Assembly (NCBI GenBank): GCA_025594325.1
Contig: JANHCV010000004.1
Coordinates: forward strand, 1,302,001 to 1,366,000
Length of the DNA stretch: 64,000 nucleotides
Source of the DNA: Blastocladiella emersonii ATCC 22665
Taxonomy: Eukaryota; Blastocladiomycota; Blastocladiomycetes; Blastocladiales; Blastocladiaceae
Reading direction: 5' to 3'
Shown here: positions 41,701 through 51,732 of the stretch, in pieces
How positions within the stretch are numbered: the stretch's first letter is position 1
How the letters are laid out: each line of letters opens with the position of its first letter
The notes under the pieces: generated by a model
What the model saw: the letters and a program-made list of their open reading frames with translations, nothing else
What the model was told of the DNA's origin: nothing
The model's database searches: none
Translations under genes and position numbers: made by a program

Positions 41701-42741
41701 CCTGCACGACGGGCAGCTTCATGCGCGACTCGACGACGGCGGGCTCGCGGTCGGGGATCACGTAGACCTTGGGCTTGGTCGACCCGCCCGTCGACACGAG
41801 GATGGGCTCCGAGTCGCTGTCCGAGTCGTCGATGCGGCGCGATGTGCGCGCCTTGGACGACACCTCCTCCTCGGCGCCGGCAGCAGCCTTGCCCTTCTTG
41901 CTGTTCTTCTTGCGCTTCTTGGACGGCGGCGCGTCCGCTGCAGCAGCGCCCGCAGACGACGAGGTCGCGGCGTCGGCGAGCGAGGTGGTCGAGTTGACGC
42001 CGGGTCCCGAGAAATCGACGACGGTGACGGCGGACGCGGTTCGCTTGAGCGTGGAGCCCATGGTGGCGGCGGGCCCGTCAACGGCCATGGCGTTGGGATC
42101 CTCGTCGACAAACTGCTGCGACTTGTTGGTCTTCTTGACGTAGAGGTCGTAGGACGGCGTGAGGCCCATCTTCTCCTCGGTCAGGGCGCGGGTGAGGACC
42201 TCCTTCTTGGTCTCTTTCTACACGGCGAGTCGGTGGGCGGGTGTGAGCGGGCTGTGCGCGAAGGGTTTGAGTATGCGGATCAGCGTACCGCTTGGCCGAG
42301 ACGCGCCGACGACTTGAGCAGCGAGTGGTTGAAGGACGACGTGGACAGCTTCTCGAGGAGCTCGCGGTGCTCCTCCTTTTTGCTCTTCTTGGCCTACGGA
42401 TCCCATCGCTGGTGTCAGTGGCGAGCCTTACGACGAGTGGGTCGCGAGTGACGTACGAGGAACTGCTCAAAGCGCTTCTTCTTGCGCTTGCTCATGACCT
42501 CGCCCTCGGGCTCGTCCTACATTCGCGATCAATCGGTCGATGGTGAGCATTCCATGGTACACGAATCGACGAGGCCAGCATTGTAGAGCCACACCTGCGC
42601 CTTGGCGGCGGCCTTGACGGCGGCGAGCTTGCTGGCATCGATGATCTCGGCGTTGGGGTCAAAGTCGGGGACGGCGGCGGCCGGGTCCACCTTTGGCTTG
42701 GTGCGGCCGCGCTCGTTGAAGCGGACGCGGTTCTTTCCCAT
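38735..42741 (-). CDS. DHR1: DEAH-box RNA helicase DHR1/DHX37, ribosome biogenesis
   Basis: DHR1 (Ecm16, human DHX37) unwinds U3 snoRNA from pre-rRNA during small-subunit maturation in the nucleolus. Four exons (42741-42595, 42516-42457, 42393-42289, 42217-38735) total 1264 residues, matching yeast Ecm16 (1267). The N-terminus MGKNRVRFNERGRTK is the family's conserved start, followed by a Lys-rich region (SKRKKKRFEQF). Helicase motifs are intact: GETGSGKTTQ near 297, TQPRRVAA, the DEAH box near 394 (IVDEAHER), SATLR, [29 protein letters not shown] and QRAGRAGRTGPGHCYRLF. A large acidic/Ala-rich insert (nt about 40450-40920) interrupts the RecA2 domain, as in other DHR1 proteins. The helicase-associated and OB-fold regions follow and end in APLKF. 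Confidence 0.92.
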
Positions 42742-42921
42742 GGTGGCGCAGATTACGCGTTGCTGGGGGTCAGATACATGGAATCGTTGCTCACCATGCG
42801 ACTCGCTCGAAACGCGTGGCTAGCCGCGACGGCGAGGAGCGTGGCGCGCGGCGCGACGTGCTCGATTCTGTGTACGCGACTCACGTGGAGTGGGCTGACG
42901 CGTCGCTCCCCGGCCGCTCGA

Positions 42922-42930
42922 CCTCGAAAT
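42922..42930 (+). repeat. Left 9-bp target-site duplication
   Basis: CCTCGAAAT directly precedes the left end of the 42931-46073 element and is repeated exactly at 46074-46082. Confidence 0.85.
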
Positions 42931-43046
42931 CAGGGGACCTGCACTCGAGGACCGGTCACGTGACTACCCTAGTTGATTGCTGTGGCAGGCGCTCTGCTGC
43001 ACACGCGCGCCGCTGCTGCAGCCGTGGCCGCGGCCACCGTCGGCGA
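42931..43046 (+). repeat. Left terminal inverted repeat of the Pack-MULE-like element
   Basis: About 116 bp beginning CAGGGGACC, pairing with the reverse complement of 45961-46073 at roughly 87% by eye. The best conserved part is TACCCTAGTTGATTGCTGTG. Confidence 0.9.
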
Positions 43047-43569
43047 TCACCTCGCGCATCCCGCCGGCTCGAACACACATATGATCAATGTAACGGAATG
43101 TATTAAAAGTTTCCGATGAGCGCGACCGCGACCGCGACCAGCGCGTGCGCGCAATCCCGCCGCGTCCCAACCCGCTAGTAGCGCGCGTTGACGATGGCCT
43201 TGGCGTTGGTGGGTTCGGCGGTGCGGGTCTTGAGCAGCGCCGTGTCGTGGAACGTGAAGAGGACGGCGAATCGGTGGCGGTCGACGATGGTCGCACAGGC
43301 GCAGCTGAGCCTTTGCTCGCGGAACACGTCGGCCTGGACCGTGCGCGTGCGTGGGCGCGGGCGTCGAGCTCGAGCTTGCGCGCGTGGGCGGGGTCGTTGA
43401 GGAGCGTACCCGACGCTCGGGGCGGCGGTGACTGGATCGGCGTGGGGGTAACCGGGTCGGCGCGAGGTCGGCGCTCCACTCGGGGTGCGTCTCGGTGTGC
43501 CGTGATGGCGCCCGTGCGCTGCTTGGCGAGGAGGTCAAAGGACCCGAGCTCACGCCACGCCTGGTACGC

Positions 43570-45840
43570 GCTGAGCCGCGTCGGGGGGTGTCGGAACGCT
43601 CCCGCTGCTGCTGCCGTGAACGGACGCCGCGTGGTAGACGGCGAGCACGCGGACCTCGTGCTGCAGCGCGAGGTGTCGCGGGTCCTGGACCGTGTCGGCA
43701 CCGCCGCCGCCCACCGGCTGCTGCTGCTGGAACAGGTGCGACGCGCCGAGCGCCTAGTCGACGCCCTCGTTGCGCAGGCGGCGGTACACGTCGAGGTACA
43801 CGTCGAGGAACACGTCGAGGAACACGTCGAGGAAGAGCTGTCCGAGGTCCAAGGTCGACCGGCGCGGGCGGCAGGGTGGGCCGACGCCTCGAGGTCGTAC
43901 GGCGCGGGCTCGGCGCGCCCAATGCACTCGGCGTGGCGCGGCGGCTGCTCTTTTCGGCGAACTTGGCGCGCTCCTGGCGTCGAAGATGACGAGCGCGAAC
44001 GACTGCATCACGAGGTCGCCGCCGGCCACGTGCTACAGGACGTGAATGAACTCGGACACGACCGAGTCGAGCGCAGGGCTCGCGACAAGGCACAGGTGTA
44101 GGACGATGAAGGGGAGCGCAACGGTGGCGACCTCGTGGTGCTGGGTCTGCGCGAGCAGCGGGTGCAGGGCGCGGAAGACGGCGATGAGCGCCGAGTCGGC
44201 GCAGTGGGCGGCGAGGCGGAGGCAGAAGTGGCACGCCCACACGGCGAAGGGCACGGCGCCGGGCTGGAACACGGCGGCGGCCGCGTCGGCCTCGGCCACG
44301 AGCATGGGCTCGTCGACGCGGTACTTGCTGTCCTGCAGGTGCCGCACCGTCGACCAGTCAAAGCCGTCGAGCGCGTCGAGGCACGTCTTGCGGTGCAGCT
44401 TGAGCAGCCGCTGGATCGCGTGCGCGACGATGGTCTGCGCGAAATGGAACGCGCCGGACCGGAGGAAGGGGATCAGACACGACTTGAGCACCTCGGCGCA
44501 CAGCACGGGGATCTCCTGGTGCGCGACGACGCCCGTCTTGAGCCCGCCGTCCTTGTCGGAGACGGTGGCCTCGCCGCGCATCGCGGCGGCCGCGGCGCCC
44601 AAAAATCGCCGAAATCGACGGCCCCGAGCTGCCCACGACACACGGTCGCGCGTACGGCGGGCGTCGGGTGGTACTCGGCGACGTTGACGAGAGCGTCGAC
44701 CACGACGTGCAGGTTGCGGACCATGGCGTCGGCCGACGACGCGTGGATCTGCGTGAGTAGCGCGAGGGCTTCGTCGAGCGAGGCCTCGGCGACGACGAGG
44801 TCGGGCGACACGATGCGCGCACACACGCGGGCGAGGCGGTCCTGCAGCGAGGGCGTCGCCGATTTCGCCGCGTCGATGCGCGCCTGGAGCGGCGCGAGGA
44901 CCGGGTGCGCGTGCAGGTCGGGCGCGTCCTCGAGGACCTCGGGCGTGGCGCGCGAGAAGAGGAGGTCGAGCAGCGCCGTTGTCGGTGTACCGACATCGAG
45001 GATGGCGGGTGTGCGCGCAGCGGAGAGGAGGATCGACGGCCAGAATTGGGCGAGCGTCTTGTCGCCGGCGACGCGCGCGAGGCTGGTCCAGCACTGCACG
45101 GTCTCGGCGGGGAACTCGGCCGCGTCGTTGGCGATGAGCGAGACGGCCTGCGATGCCAGGTCGGCGACCTCGCTGCCGGCGCAGGGCACGAGCCAGTCGA
45201 GCGTCGCGAGGGCGTCGGCCGGGAACGGGCGCGACGGGCCCCACCCACCGGTCGTGCTACAGGGCCTCGCTGAGGTGCGCGATGAGCAAAAAGTCGGTGA
45301 CCGTGACAGGCTTGCTCGACACGCGCTGCGCCCACAGGAGGCCCTCGGTGTGGCGGTGCAGGCACAGCTCGACGGCGAGGTTGAGCGAGGTGCGCTCCTT
45401 GGCGGCGGCGCCCGGGATCGACTGCAGCAGCGCGCGGATCGGGTCCTCCCACGGGCCGGGCTGCTCGAGCAGGACGGCGGGTGGCGCATGGCGGCGAGGA
45501 GATGTTTGCGGAGCGCGTGCGTCAGGGTCGCGGCGGGAAGGCAAGAAGCCCGGGGAGCCTCAGCAGAGGGACAGCCGGTGCAGTTTGAGCCAGCGACAGC
45601 AGTCGCAGATGCCGCTGAACGGGATGGCGACGAGGACCGACGGGTTGGCCATGGTGAAGGTGCGGCAGAACTCGGCCAGCGAGGTCAGCACCGGTGCCGT
45701 AGAATGGCCGTCGAGCAGCAGGTCGGCCCAACCTCAGTCGGTCACGGTGACGGGAAGAGTAGCCGTGCCCTCGCCGGCTATGGCAGCGACCAACGGGTGG
45801 GCGGAAGCGCGAGGAGTCGCGCCAGGCGGTTGGGCGCAGG
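43570..45840 (-). pseudogene. Decayed ATR/MEC1/RAD3 kinase gene fragment
   Basis: Minus-strand blocks match the HEAT-repeat/UME part of ATR-family checkpoint kinases, well before the FAT and kinase domains: RQ-type CRGQLGAVDFGDF (compare the ATR block with GELGAIDP), then FHFAQTIVAHAIQRLLKLH, DWSTVRHLQDSKY, WACHFCLRLAAHCADSALI, HHEVATVALPFIVLHLC and LVMQSFALVIFDARERAKFAE. An upstream block includes ALATLDWLVPCAGSEVADLA and LLQTIHASSA-like sequence. The frame is broken several times; one break at the T run near 44600 is explained by loss of a single base between VDFGDF and GAAAAAMRGEA. Intron-like acceptor signals (ctgtag near 45257) suggest that a genomic copy, not a cDNA, was captured. About 2.2 kb of a gene normally over 6 kb is present. 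Confidence 0.62.
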
Positions 45841-45960
45841 ATCAGCGAGGCGGTGGCCGGCGGGCGAGTTGCCGTGACTCAGATACATGTTTGGTAGCAT
45901 TTGGGGAATTGTTGGAGTGGGCAAACGAGCGAGTGGGGAGAGGAGCGGTCGCCTACCCGC

Positions 45961-46073
45961 TCGCCGACGGTGGCCGCGGGCGCCCTTGCAGCGGCGCGCG
46001 TGTGTTGGAGAGCGCCTGCCACAGCAATCAACTAGGGTAATCACGTGGCCCGTCCTCGAGTGCGGGTCCCCTG
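45961..46073 (-). repeat. Right terminal inverted repeat of the Pack-MULE-like element
   Basis: About 113 bp ending GGTCCCCTG, the inverted counterpart of 42931-43046. Confidence 0.9.
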
Positions 46074-46082
46074 CCTCGAAAT
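46074..46082 (+). repeat. Right 9-bp target-site duplication
   Basis: CCTCGAAAT, identical to 42922-42930. Confidence 0.85.
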
Positions 46083-46186
46083 GGGCAGGGACGCTGAGCT
46101 GAGCGATCGACTGCTTCCCCTCCCCCCCTCCCTCACATAAACCAACCACGAATCTGCAACGCAATCGACCCCCCGCACGCACCGCC

Positions 46187-46739
46187 ATGTCCGCGCTACA
46201 GAACGAGAACCCGACCATCTACGAGCTGTCGAGCCACGGTCCGCGGGCGCCGCGCGCGCACGAGGAGGACGAGAGCGCGGCGGACCCGTTCGACGCCGAG
46301 GAGATCTTTGACCTGATCCGCAACATCAACGACCCGGAGCACCCGCTGACGCTCGAGCAGCTCAACGTGACGCAGCAGCGGCTGATCGACGTGGACGATG
46401 CGACGGGCACCATCACGGTGCGGTTCACGCCGACGATCCCGCACTGCTCCATGGCCACCCTCATCGGCCTGTGCATCCGCGTGCGCCTGCTCCGCGCGCT
46501 CCCCGCACGGTTCAAGGTCCGTGTCCTTGTCACTGAGGGCACGCATAACTCGGAGGTCGCCGGTACGTGTTTGGCAGTGGTGTGGCAGCGCGCCGATGGT
46601 GCGAGGCTGACGCTGCGTGCGCCTGTGCGTAGTCAACAAGCAGCTCAACGACAAGGAGCGCGTGGCCGCGGCGCTCGAGAACTCGGCGCTGTCGGGCGTC
46701 GTCAACCAGTGCCTCGCGTCGGCCATTCTGACGACGTAG
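46187..46739 (+). CDS. CIA2: CIA2/MIP18-family cytosolic Fe-S assembly factor
   Basis: Cia2 (human CIAO2B/MIP18) forms the targeting complex that delivers Fe-S clusters to cytosolic and nuclear apoproteins such as DNA polymerases and helicases. Two exons (46187-46562, 46633-46739) total 160 residues, near human CIAO2B (163). The domain begins at [26 protein letters not shown], continues with the metal-site region [28 protein letters not shown] (the conserved reactive Cys lies in HCSMATLIG) and ends with the [17 protein letters not shown] block after the intron. A 45-residue disordered N-terminus carries the usual acidic patch. Nothing is missing. The start codon lies 105 bp from the end of the Pack-MULE-like element, so its promoter may now contain element sequence. 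Confidence 0.93.
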
Positions 46740-46854
46740 AGACGAGCTGTGAGACGCCGCACATTTGTATATACACTCACTCGATCATCATCTTCGTCAT
46801 CATCACGACAATCGCCCTCCGGCGCGCGCCCCACGATGCGCGCGACTCATTGAC

Positions 46855-47400
46855 CTAGATGCCGAGCTCGGACCCGGGCGCCGACATGATGCGCGGGTCG
46901 CCGCCGCTCTCATCGCCGCCGGGCAGCGGGTCCGTCTGGCTGTGGTGGTCCGACCGCCCGCCGCCGCGCCCGCGGCCCGCGTCGTCCTGGATCTGGGCCT
47001 TGGCGGCAAACTCGTCGCCGAGCTGGGCCACGTTACGCGTCTCGCCGCCCGTGTCGCGGGCCGCCTGCGCCGCCGAGCGGTCACCGAGGTCGCACACGAG
47101 GTGGCCGGGCGACGACGCGTGCGGGTCCATGGCCTCGGCGTGCGGGACTTGGCCGTGGCGTTGCGGGCCGCCGACCGACTCGCCGGCGCCAGCGCCGCCA
47201 CGGGCACCGCCGCCTTGCGGGAGCTGCTGCGCCGAGCGCACGTTGGCGTCGAGCTGGTCGAGCGGGAACATCGGCGGCAGCGGCATGGTCTCGACGGCGG
47301 CCCACGGGCGGCCGAGCGCGTGGATGTGGCAGTGCGTGCCCGTCGGCGGCTGGCCCGAGCCGGGCACCGTGTCGTCGTCGCGCGTGTGGTGCGGGTCCAT
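46855..47400 (-). CDS. Small hydrophilic protein of unknown function
   Basis: A single ATG-initiated exon of 181 residues, rich in Gly, Ala, Asp and Gln, without hydrophobic helices or Cys pairs. A short segment [21 protein letters not shown] and another around [37 protein letters not shown] read as plausible helices; the rest appears disordered. The stop lies 115 bp from the CIA2 stop on the opposite strand. No family is recognised. Being open throughout in GC-rich DNA is weak evidence, so the call is moderate. Confidence 0.45.
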   Translation of the reverse strand: MDPHHTRDDDTVPGSGQPPTGTHCHIHALGRPWAAVETMPLPPMFPLDQLDANVRSAQQLPQGGGARGGAGAGESVGGPQRHGQVPHAEAMDPHASSPGHLVCDLGDRSAAQAARDTGGETRNVAQLGDEFAAKAQIQDDAGRGRGGGRSDHHSQTDPLPGGDESGGDPRIMSAPGSELGI

Positions 47401-47705
47401 GGTGGTGGTTGATGGATGGGTTTGAGCTTGATACGTCTTGGATAGCCGAGGGGAGAGCGGACCGGGGGCGGGGACGTGGCCCGCTCATCTAGGTCCAGGC
47501 AAGCAACGAAAGCGGGCGGGCGGACAGGCGGGCGCACAGGCGCGAGAAAGTGCTGCTGCGCAACCGATGAGCGACGCGATGCGCGTTGGGCGGCCGTCGG
47601 TGGCGCAACGCGCACACGCGGTCCAGCCCGACGCGTCCACCAACGCGTTTTCTGACCGGCCGACCGCCTCTTCTCGTCGTGTCTGGGTGAGCAAGTAGTA
47701 GAGTT
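47401..47705. other. Short intergenic region upstream of the small hydrophilic protein gene
   Basis: About 300 bp between two minus-strand genes. No RNA gene or repeat was seen. The POC5-like gene's stop overlaps an AATAAA on its sense strand (near 47704-47709), a plausible polyadenylation signal. Confidence 0.45.
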
Positions 47706-49259
47706 TTATTCGCTACGCTCCGATCGGCCCAACCGGCCCTTCCCGCCCAGCACCGACGTGGACCCGGCGGGCCGCGGGTGCCGCGTCACGTACACGGCGG
47801 TCGTGATCCCGCGCGCCGCGGCCTGGCCCGGGAGTACCCCGGTCGCCGCGTACTTGATGGACCGGGGCGCTGGGCCCGGCGCGACTTGCTGGTCCCCGCT
47901 GCGCGGCTTGATGGTCGGGTCGTGCACGACGCGGGGCGGTGGGGTCGGTGGCGGAGCACTGGAACGGGTTGGCGCGGTCCGCGAAGAAGTGTACAGCGAG
48001 GCCGTCGACGGTGCGTGGCCGCTGCCGTTGCCCTTGAGGGAGCGCATCGAGGCGGCGAGGCTCGAGTCGCGCGGCGCAGGATCGAGGGCCGAGACGGAGA
48101 GCCGGCCGTGCGGATCGTCCTCGTCGTGGTGGTGCGGGTGGCACGTCGCGAGTCCGCCGGGCCGCGCCATGACGGGCGGGCCGACGGATACGTGTGCGTA
48201 GCTCTCGCCGTGGCCGAGATGAACGCCGCCCATGGACGCGGCCATGCTCGCGGGGGTTGGGGCCGACGGGTCGGCGTAGCGCGATCCCCTACACTCCGAG
48301 TGTGAGTCCACAGTCGCGCACCGCTGCGGTGCGATGACGACGTACGAGTGGTTGAGAGCCGACATGGTCTCCATGTTGAGCGCGCTGAGCCCGCGCATGA
48401 AGGCGGACCGGAGATCGTGCTCCTGGGCCTGGCGCAGGGCCTCGGTCTCCTGGTGCAGCCGGACCTGCTCGGCCAGCTCGGCCGTCAGCTCGTCGATCTT
48501 GCGCTCGTACTCGGCCTTGGCCGCGTCGATAGTCTCCTGCGCCTTGGCCTAGCGGGGGGTTACGATCGGTTAGCATCGCACGCCAACCGGCAGCGAGCGG
48601 TCGGAGCGTACCGCGGCCTTGCGCTCGCACATCCGCTTCCACGACCCGCGGACCGCAACCGCCCACGCCGCCATCGCCTTGCGCAACCTCGCGCGCGCGG
48701 CGTGCGTGGTGGCGACGTGGTGCTTGAACGCCTCGCCGTGCGCGTCGAACGTCTTCCGTCGCCACGCGAGGAACAGCTGTGCGCGGGTGCGGGCGAGCGC
48801 GCGGAGGCGGAACTGGCGGGCGAGGGCGCCGAGCGCGTGCAGGCGCCACTTGGACGTGGCCTCGAACTGCGCCGCGTCGGCCTGCAGGTCCTTGATCGCG
48901 GTCTCGACGGCCGTCAGGCTCGCCGTGTGCGCGGCGCGCTCGCGGTCGAGCGTCGCGCGGTGCGCGCGGTCCAGGTCCCTCTTCAGCAGCAGGTAGTCGG
49001 CCGCGAACGAGGTCTGTAGCGACACGAGCCACTTTTCGAGGTACGGCGGCGTGCTGGCGAGGCCCACGAGGGACTGCGAGATGGACGCGGTAGCCGAGTG
49101 CGGCGCGGGGTCCTCGGCGGATGCAAGGGATGCACGGGACGCCGAGGCGGAGGCGGAGCCCGCGGCGCTGAGCAGCTCGCCCGATTCATGGTGGTGGTGG
49201 CTGCCGGTGGCCACCGACGACGATGAGCTCGCGTCAATCGAGGCGGTAGAGATATCCAT
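47706..49259 (-). CDS. POC5-like centrin-binding protein
   Basis: POC5 is a centriolar protein that binds centrin through Sfi1-like repeats. Three exons (49259-48612, 48548-48346, 48288-47706) give 477 residues. After a Ser-rich start, a helical region (YLEKWLVSLQTSFAADYLLLKRDLDRAH) leads into Trp-containing centrin-site-like repeats: ALARTRAQLFLAWRRKTFDAH and RLRKAMAAWAVAVRGSWKRM. A coiled coil across the first intron (ETIDAAKAEYERKIDELTAELAEQV) ends in the family hallmark AFMRGLSALNMETM (near residues 265-280), very close to the block in animal POC5. A disordered His/Pro/Ser-rich tail follows. The second intron is 57 nt, a multiple of three without an in-frame stop, so unspliced RNA would still encode protein. 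In a yeast lacking centrioles the likely place is the spindle pole body (inference). Confidence 0.72.
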
Positions 49260-49957
49260 GGCAGGTCTAGTGCGATGTGTGCGCGAGCAGAAGAGGGCGG
49301 GTGTGGCTCGGCCCTTCGCGCAGCGGACGGCGATCGCCCTCGGCGGTTGCGACGCGTCTCGCGCCGCTCACGGGACTCTGGTGCGAGACGCGTCGCGGGC
49401 GCGCACGCGCGAGTTCCCACCGACATCGCTGCGCTGCTTGAGGTCCTTCTTGTTGCCCTCAGAACCCTTGTCAGATGATGCGCAGGAGCACACGCGGGCC
49501 GGGTCCCCGGCTTCGCTCGCTTCGCTTGTGTTCGCGCCCCGCGGCCCGGCCGCGAATTCGCACTGCGCACGGCACGGCGATCCGCACTCTCCCCCCTCGC
49601 CCGTCGCGCCCTCCCACCGCCCGCGCTACGCCAGCGAATGAAGACTTGCCTTGTTTGGCACTAAGCGCACACGCACCACCATCTTCGCGCCGCCGGCGCC
49701 ACCACAACCACCACACCGGCCGTCCCGTGCGTGATAGAGTTTGCGATCGGAGGGCTCCGCAACGCGTCTAACCTCCTCCTCGACCGCGCCGACTCGGTGC
49801 AACGCGACCTGCTGCAGCGTCGTTTCAGGCTGCTCCGGCCCTCCGACGTTCCGCCTCGTCGGAAACTTTGCCGGTGCTGTGCCCTCGCTCGGCTTCCGGC
49901 CCGCCCTGCCCTTTCGCTCTCCCCACGCACGCACCCCCGCATCTCGATCCGATCCGC
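49260..49957. other. Divergent promoter region between the POC5-like and seven-TM genes
   Basis: About 700 bp. Simple open frames only. No RNA or repeat element was recognised. Confidence 0.45.
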
Positions 49958-51574
49958 ATGTCATCTGCCGACGCCGCGCCAACGCCCGCCGCGGCCCTCG
50001 CGGCAACTGCTGCCGCCGCCGCATCGGCACCCACCGCGTCGCCGCTGCCCGAGATGCCCGACGACGCGCGGTTCAGCGTGATGAGCGTGGTGTGGCTGTC
50101 CGTCTTCCTCGCGCTCGCGGTGGGCCTGTTCTGCGCCAACGTGTACACGGCAGTCGCGACGCGGCGGCTGGCGGCGAGCTCGGGCGCGGGCAAGCGCGCG
50201 TCGCCCGTGCGCAACCGGCTCAACCTGCTGCTCGTGTTCGGGTCGGGCATGAACATGCTGAACCAGATCTATTTCCTCGTCATGGACGTGGGCCGCGGGC
50301 TGCCGTGCTCGGCCATCGTGACCACGGGCGGCGTGCTGTACTCGAGCATGGTGCTCTCCGTGACGTCCGTGCTCGTGCACCGGTCGACGACGCTGCTGCC
50401 GGCATCGCAGCGGCGCGTCGTGCGGGCCGCGCTGTTCGCGCTGATCCTGGCCGGGTTCTCGACCATCGCCGCGTCCAACGCGCTGCGCAAGTGGAACGAG
50501 GACCTGATAGCCGTCGGCGTGTGCTCGGCGATCTGGAACCGTACCCTCAACACGGTCGGCAAGGCGTGCCTGGTGGTCCTGTACCTGGTCGTCCTCGTCG
50601 TGTTCGTGCGCCCGCTGTACGCGCACATGCGCGCGGTGCGCCGGTTCAGCGGCGGGCTGCGCGCCGACGACCCGAGCGCGCACCGCCTCGAGGCCATGGT
50701 CCACACGCTCTTCATCAAGATCACCCTTGCCATCATCGCCATCGTCGCCAGCACCGTCCTCGGCATCCTCAACCTGTTCGGCCGCTACATCACCATCGAG
50801 TTCTCGATCCAGAACCTCGCCATGGTCTACGCCTCGACCCTCGCCCTCGAGCGGTTCGGCACTCGCCGGTCCTCGTCCGCCGGCGCCGGCGGGGATACCT
50901 CGGACTCGGCCACGCTCCTCGAGACCGTGTCGAGCGAGGCCCGCCGCGGCGGTGGGTCGACGCCGTACCTCATCCCGAAACGCCCCGCCGGCCCAACACC
51001 CTCCAGCGACCGCATGCGCCAGGCGTCCGCGAGCGTGCACCACGTGTCGTCGACCGCCGTCGACCTGTTCGACGACTCGTGCGGCGGCGGCGATAGCGAC
51101 GCGGACGATGGGCTGCCGGGCGGCGCTGCCGGCGTGAAGCGCGTCACGCCCTCGCCGTCGCCGAAACCAGCGCCCATGCCGCTCCGCCTCCTCCCGCGCG
51201 ACGAACCCATGCCGCCGCTCCCGCAGTTCGCCATGCCCATGGTCCCGATGCAGGTGCAGGCCGATACGCTGCCGTATCACCACCACCCGGCGTCGGCAGC
51301 GGCGCCGCTCGCGTCGCTCGCGCCCGAGTCCGAGGCGACCGTCAGCGCGGGCATGCGGCGCGTCGGGTCCGGCGTGTGGATCGGCGAACCCGAGCTCGAC
51401 GTGTCCGGCGACCCCGAGGGCGAGGACATGGGCGAGCCGCGCCTCGCCGACTACAGCGACCACGCGTACGAGCCGTCGTCGCTCGGGCCCTACGTGAACG
51501 CGGCCGCGGCCGTGCGGCGGTCAGCGAGCCGCGGCGGCGGCGACACCAAGAACCCGCGAGGCCGGCCACAGTAG
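49958..51574 (+). CDS. Seven-transmembrane receptor-like protein, unknown ligand
   Basis: A single exon encodes 538 residues with a clear seven-helix pattern in the first 300: VMSVVWLSVFLALAVGLFC, LNLLLVFGSGMNMLNQIYFL, AIVTTGGVLYSSMVLSVTSV, ALFALILAGFSTIAASNAL, CLVVLYLVVLVVFVRPLYA, LFIKITLAIIAIVASTVLGI and FSIQNLAMVYASTLALERF. A roughly 40-residue Ala/Pro extracellular-type N-terminus precedes helix 1, and a long disordered cytoplasmic-type C-terminus (about 240 residues, Ser/Pro/Asp-rich) follows helix 7. The overall plan is that of a G-protein-coupled-receptor-like protein, but none of the fungal receptor signatures I know is evident, so a non-receptor membrane family is possible. It converges on the M28-type gene. 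Confidence 0.68.
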   Translation: MSSADAAPTPAAALAATAAAAASAPTASPLPEMPDDARFSVMSVVWLSVFLALAVGLFCANVYTAVATRRLAASSGAGKRASPVRNRLNLLLVFGSGMNMLNQIYFLVMDVGRGLPCSAIVTTGGVLYSSMVLSVTSVLVHRSTTLLPASQRRVVRAALFALILAGFSTIAASNALRKWNEDLIAVGVCSAIWNRTLNTVGKACLVVLYLVVLVVFVRPLYAHMRAVRRFSGGLRADDPSAHRLEAMVHTLFIKITLAIIAIVASTVLGILNLFGRYITIEFSIQNLAMVYASTLALERFGTRRSSSAGAGGDTSDSATLLETVSSEARRGGGSTPYLIPKRPAGPTPSSDRMRQASASVHHVSSTAVDLFDDSCGGGDSDADDGLPGGAAGVKRVTPSPSPKPAPMPLRLLPRDEPMPPLPQFAMPMVPMQVQADTLPYHHHPASAAAPLASLAPESEATVSAGMRRVGSGVWIGEPELDVSGDPEGEDMGEPRLADYSDHAYEPSSLGPYVNAAAAVRRSASRGGGDTKNPRGRPQ

Positions 51575-51732
51575 GCCGGTCAGTCGGTCGCGAAACCCGT
51601 CCATCATATTCAGCACCATTGCATCTCTCGCAACACTCTCATCCACATTGATCGCATCATCCTCATCCTCATCCGTTTCCCGTCTGAATACACCCACCGC
51701 GCACTTTTTGAAACTGCCATGTATCCTCCGCG

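Larger units (their letters stand above)
42931..46073. mobile_element. Pack-MULE-like element carrying an ATR/MEC1 gene fragment
   Basis: The 3143-bp segment has long terminal inverted repeats (about 115 bp) and a perfect 9-bp target duplication (CCTCGAAAT), the classic combination for Mutator-like elements. It encodes no recognisable transposase. Its interior (minus strand) is instead a decayed piece of a host-type ATR/Mec1 checkpoint-kinase gene. Mutator-like elements that capture gene fragments are known as Pack-MULEs, best described in plants. Removing the element and one target copy would leave DHR1 and CIA2 head-to-head about 290 bp apart, so it inserted into their shared promoter region. 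Mobility would depend on a transposase elsewhere in the genome. The structure is plain in sequence; the superfamily name is inferred from target-duplication length and repeat length. Confidence 0.82.

Noticed and set aside
43570-45840. Functional ATR/MEC1 gene
   Set aside because: Only a ~2.2-kb internal piece is present, with several frame breaks and no FAT or kinase domain, and it lies between terminal inverted repeats.
49961-51463. 500-residue frame antisense to the seven-TM gene
   Set aside because: Shadow of a codon-biased gene; Arg/His/Ala-rich with no domain.
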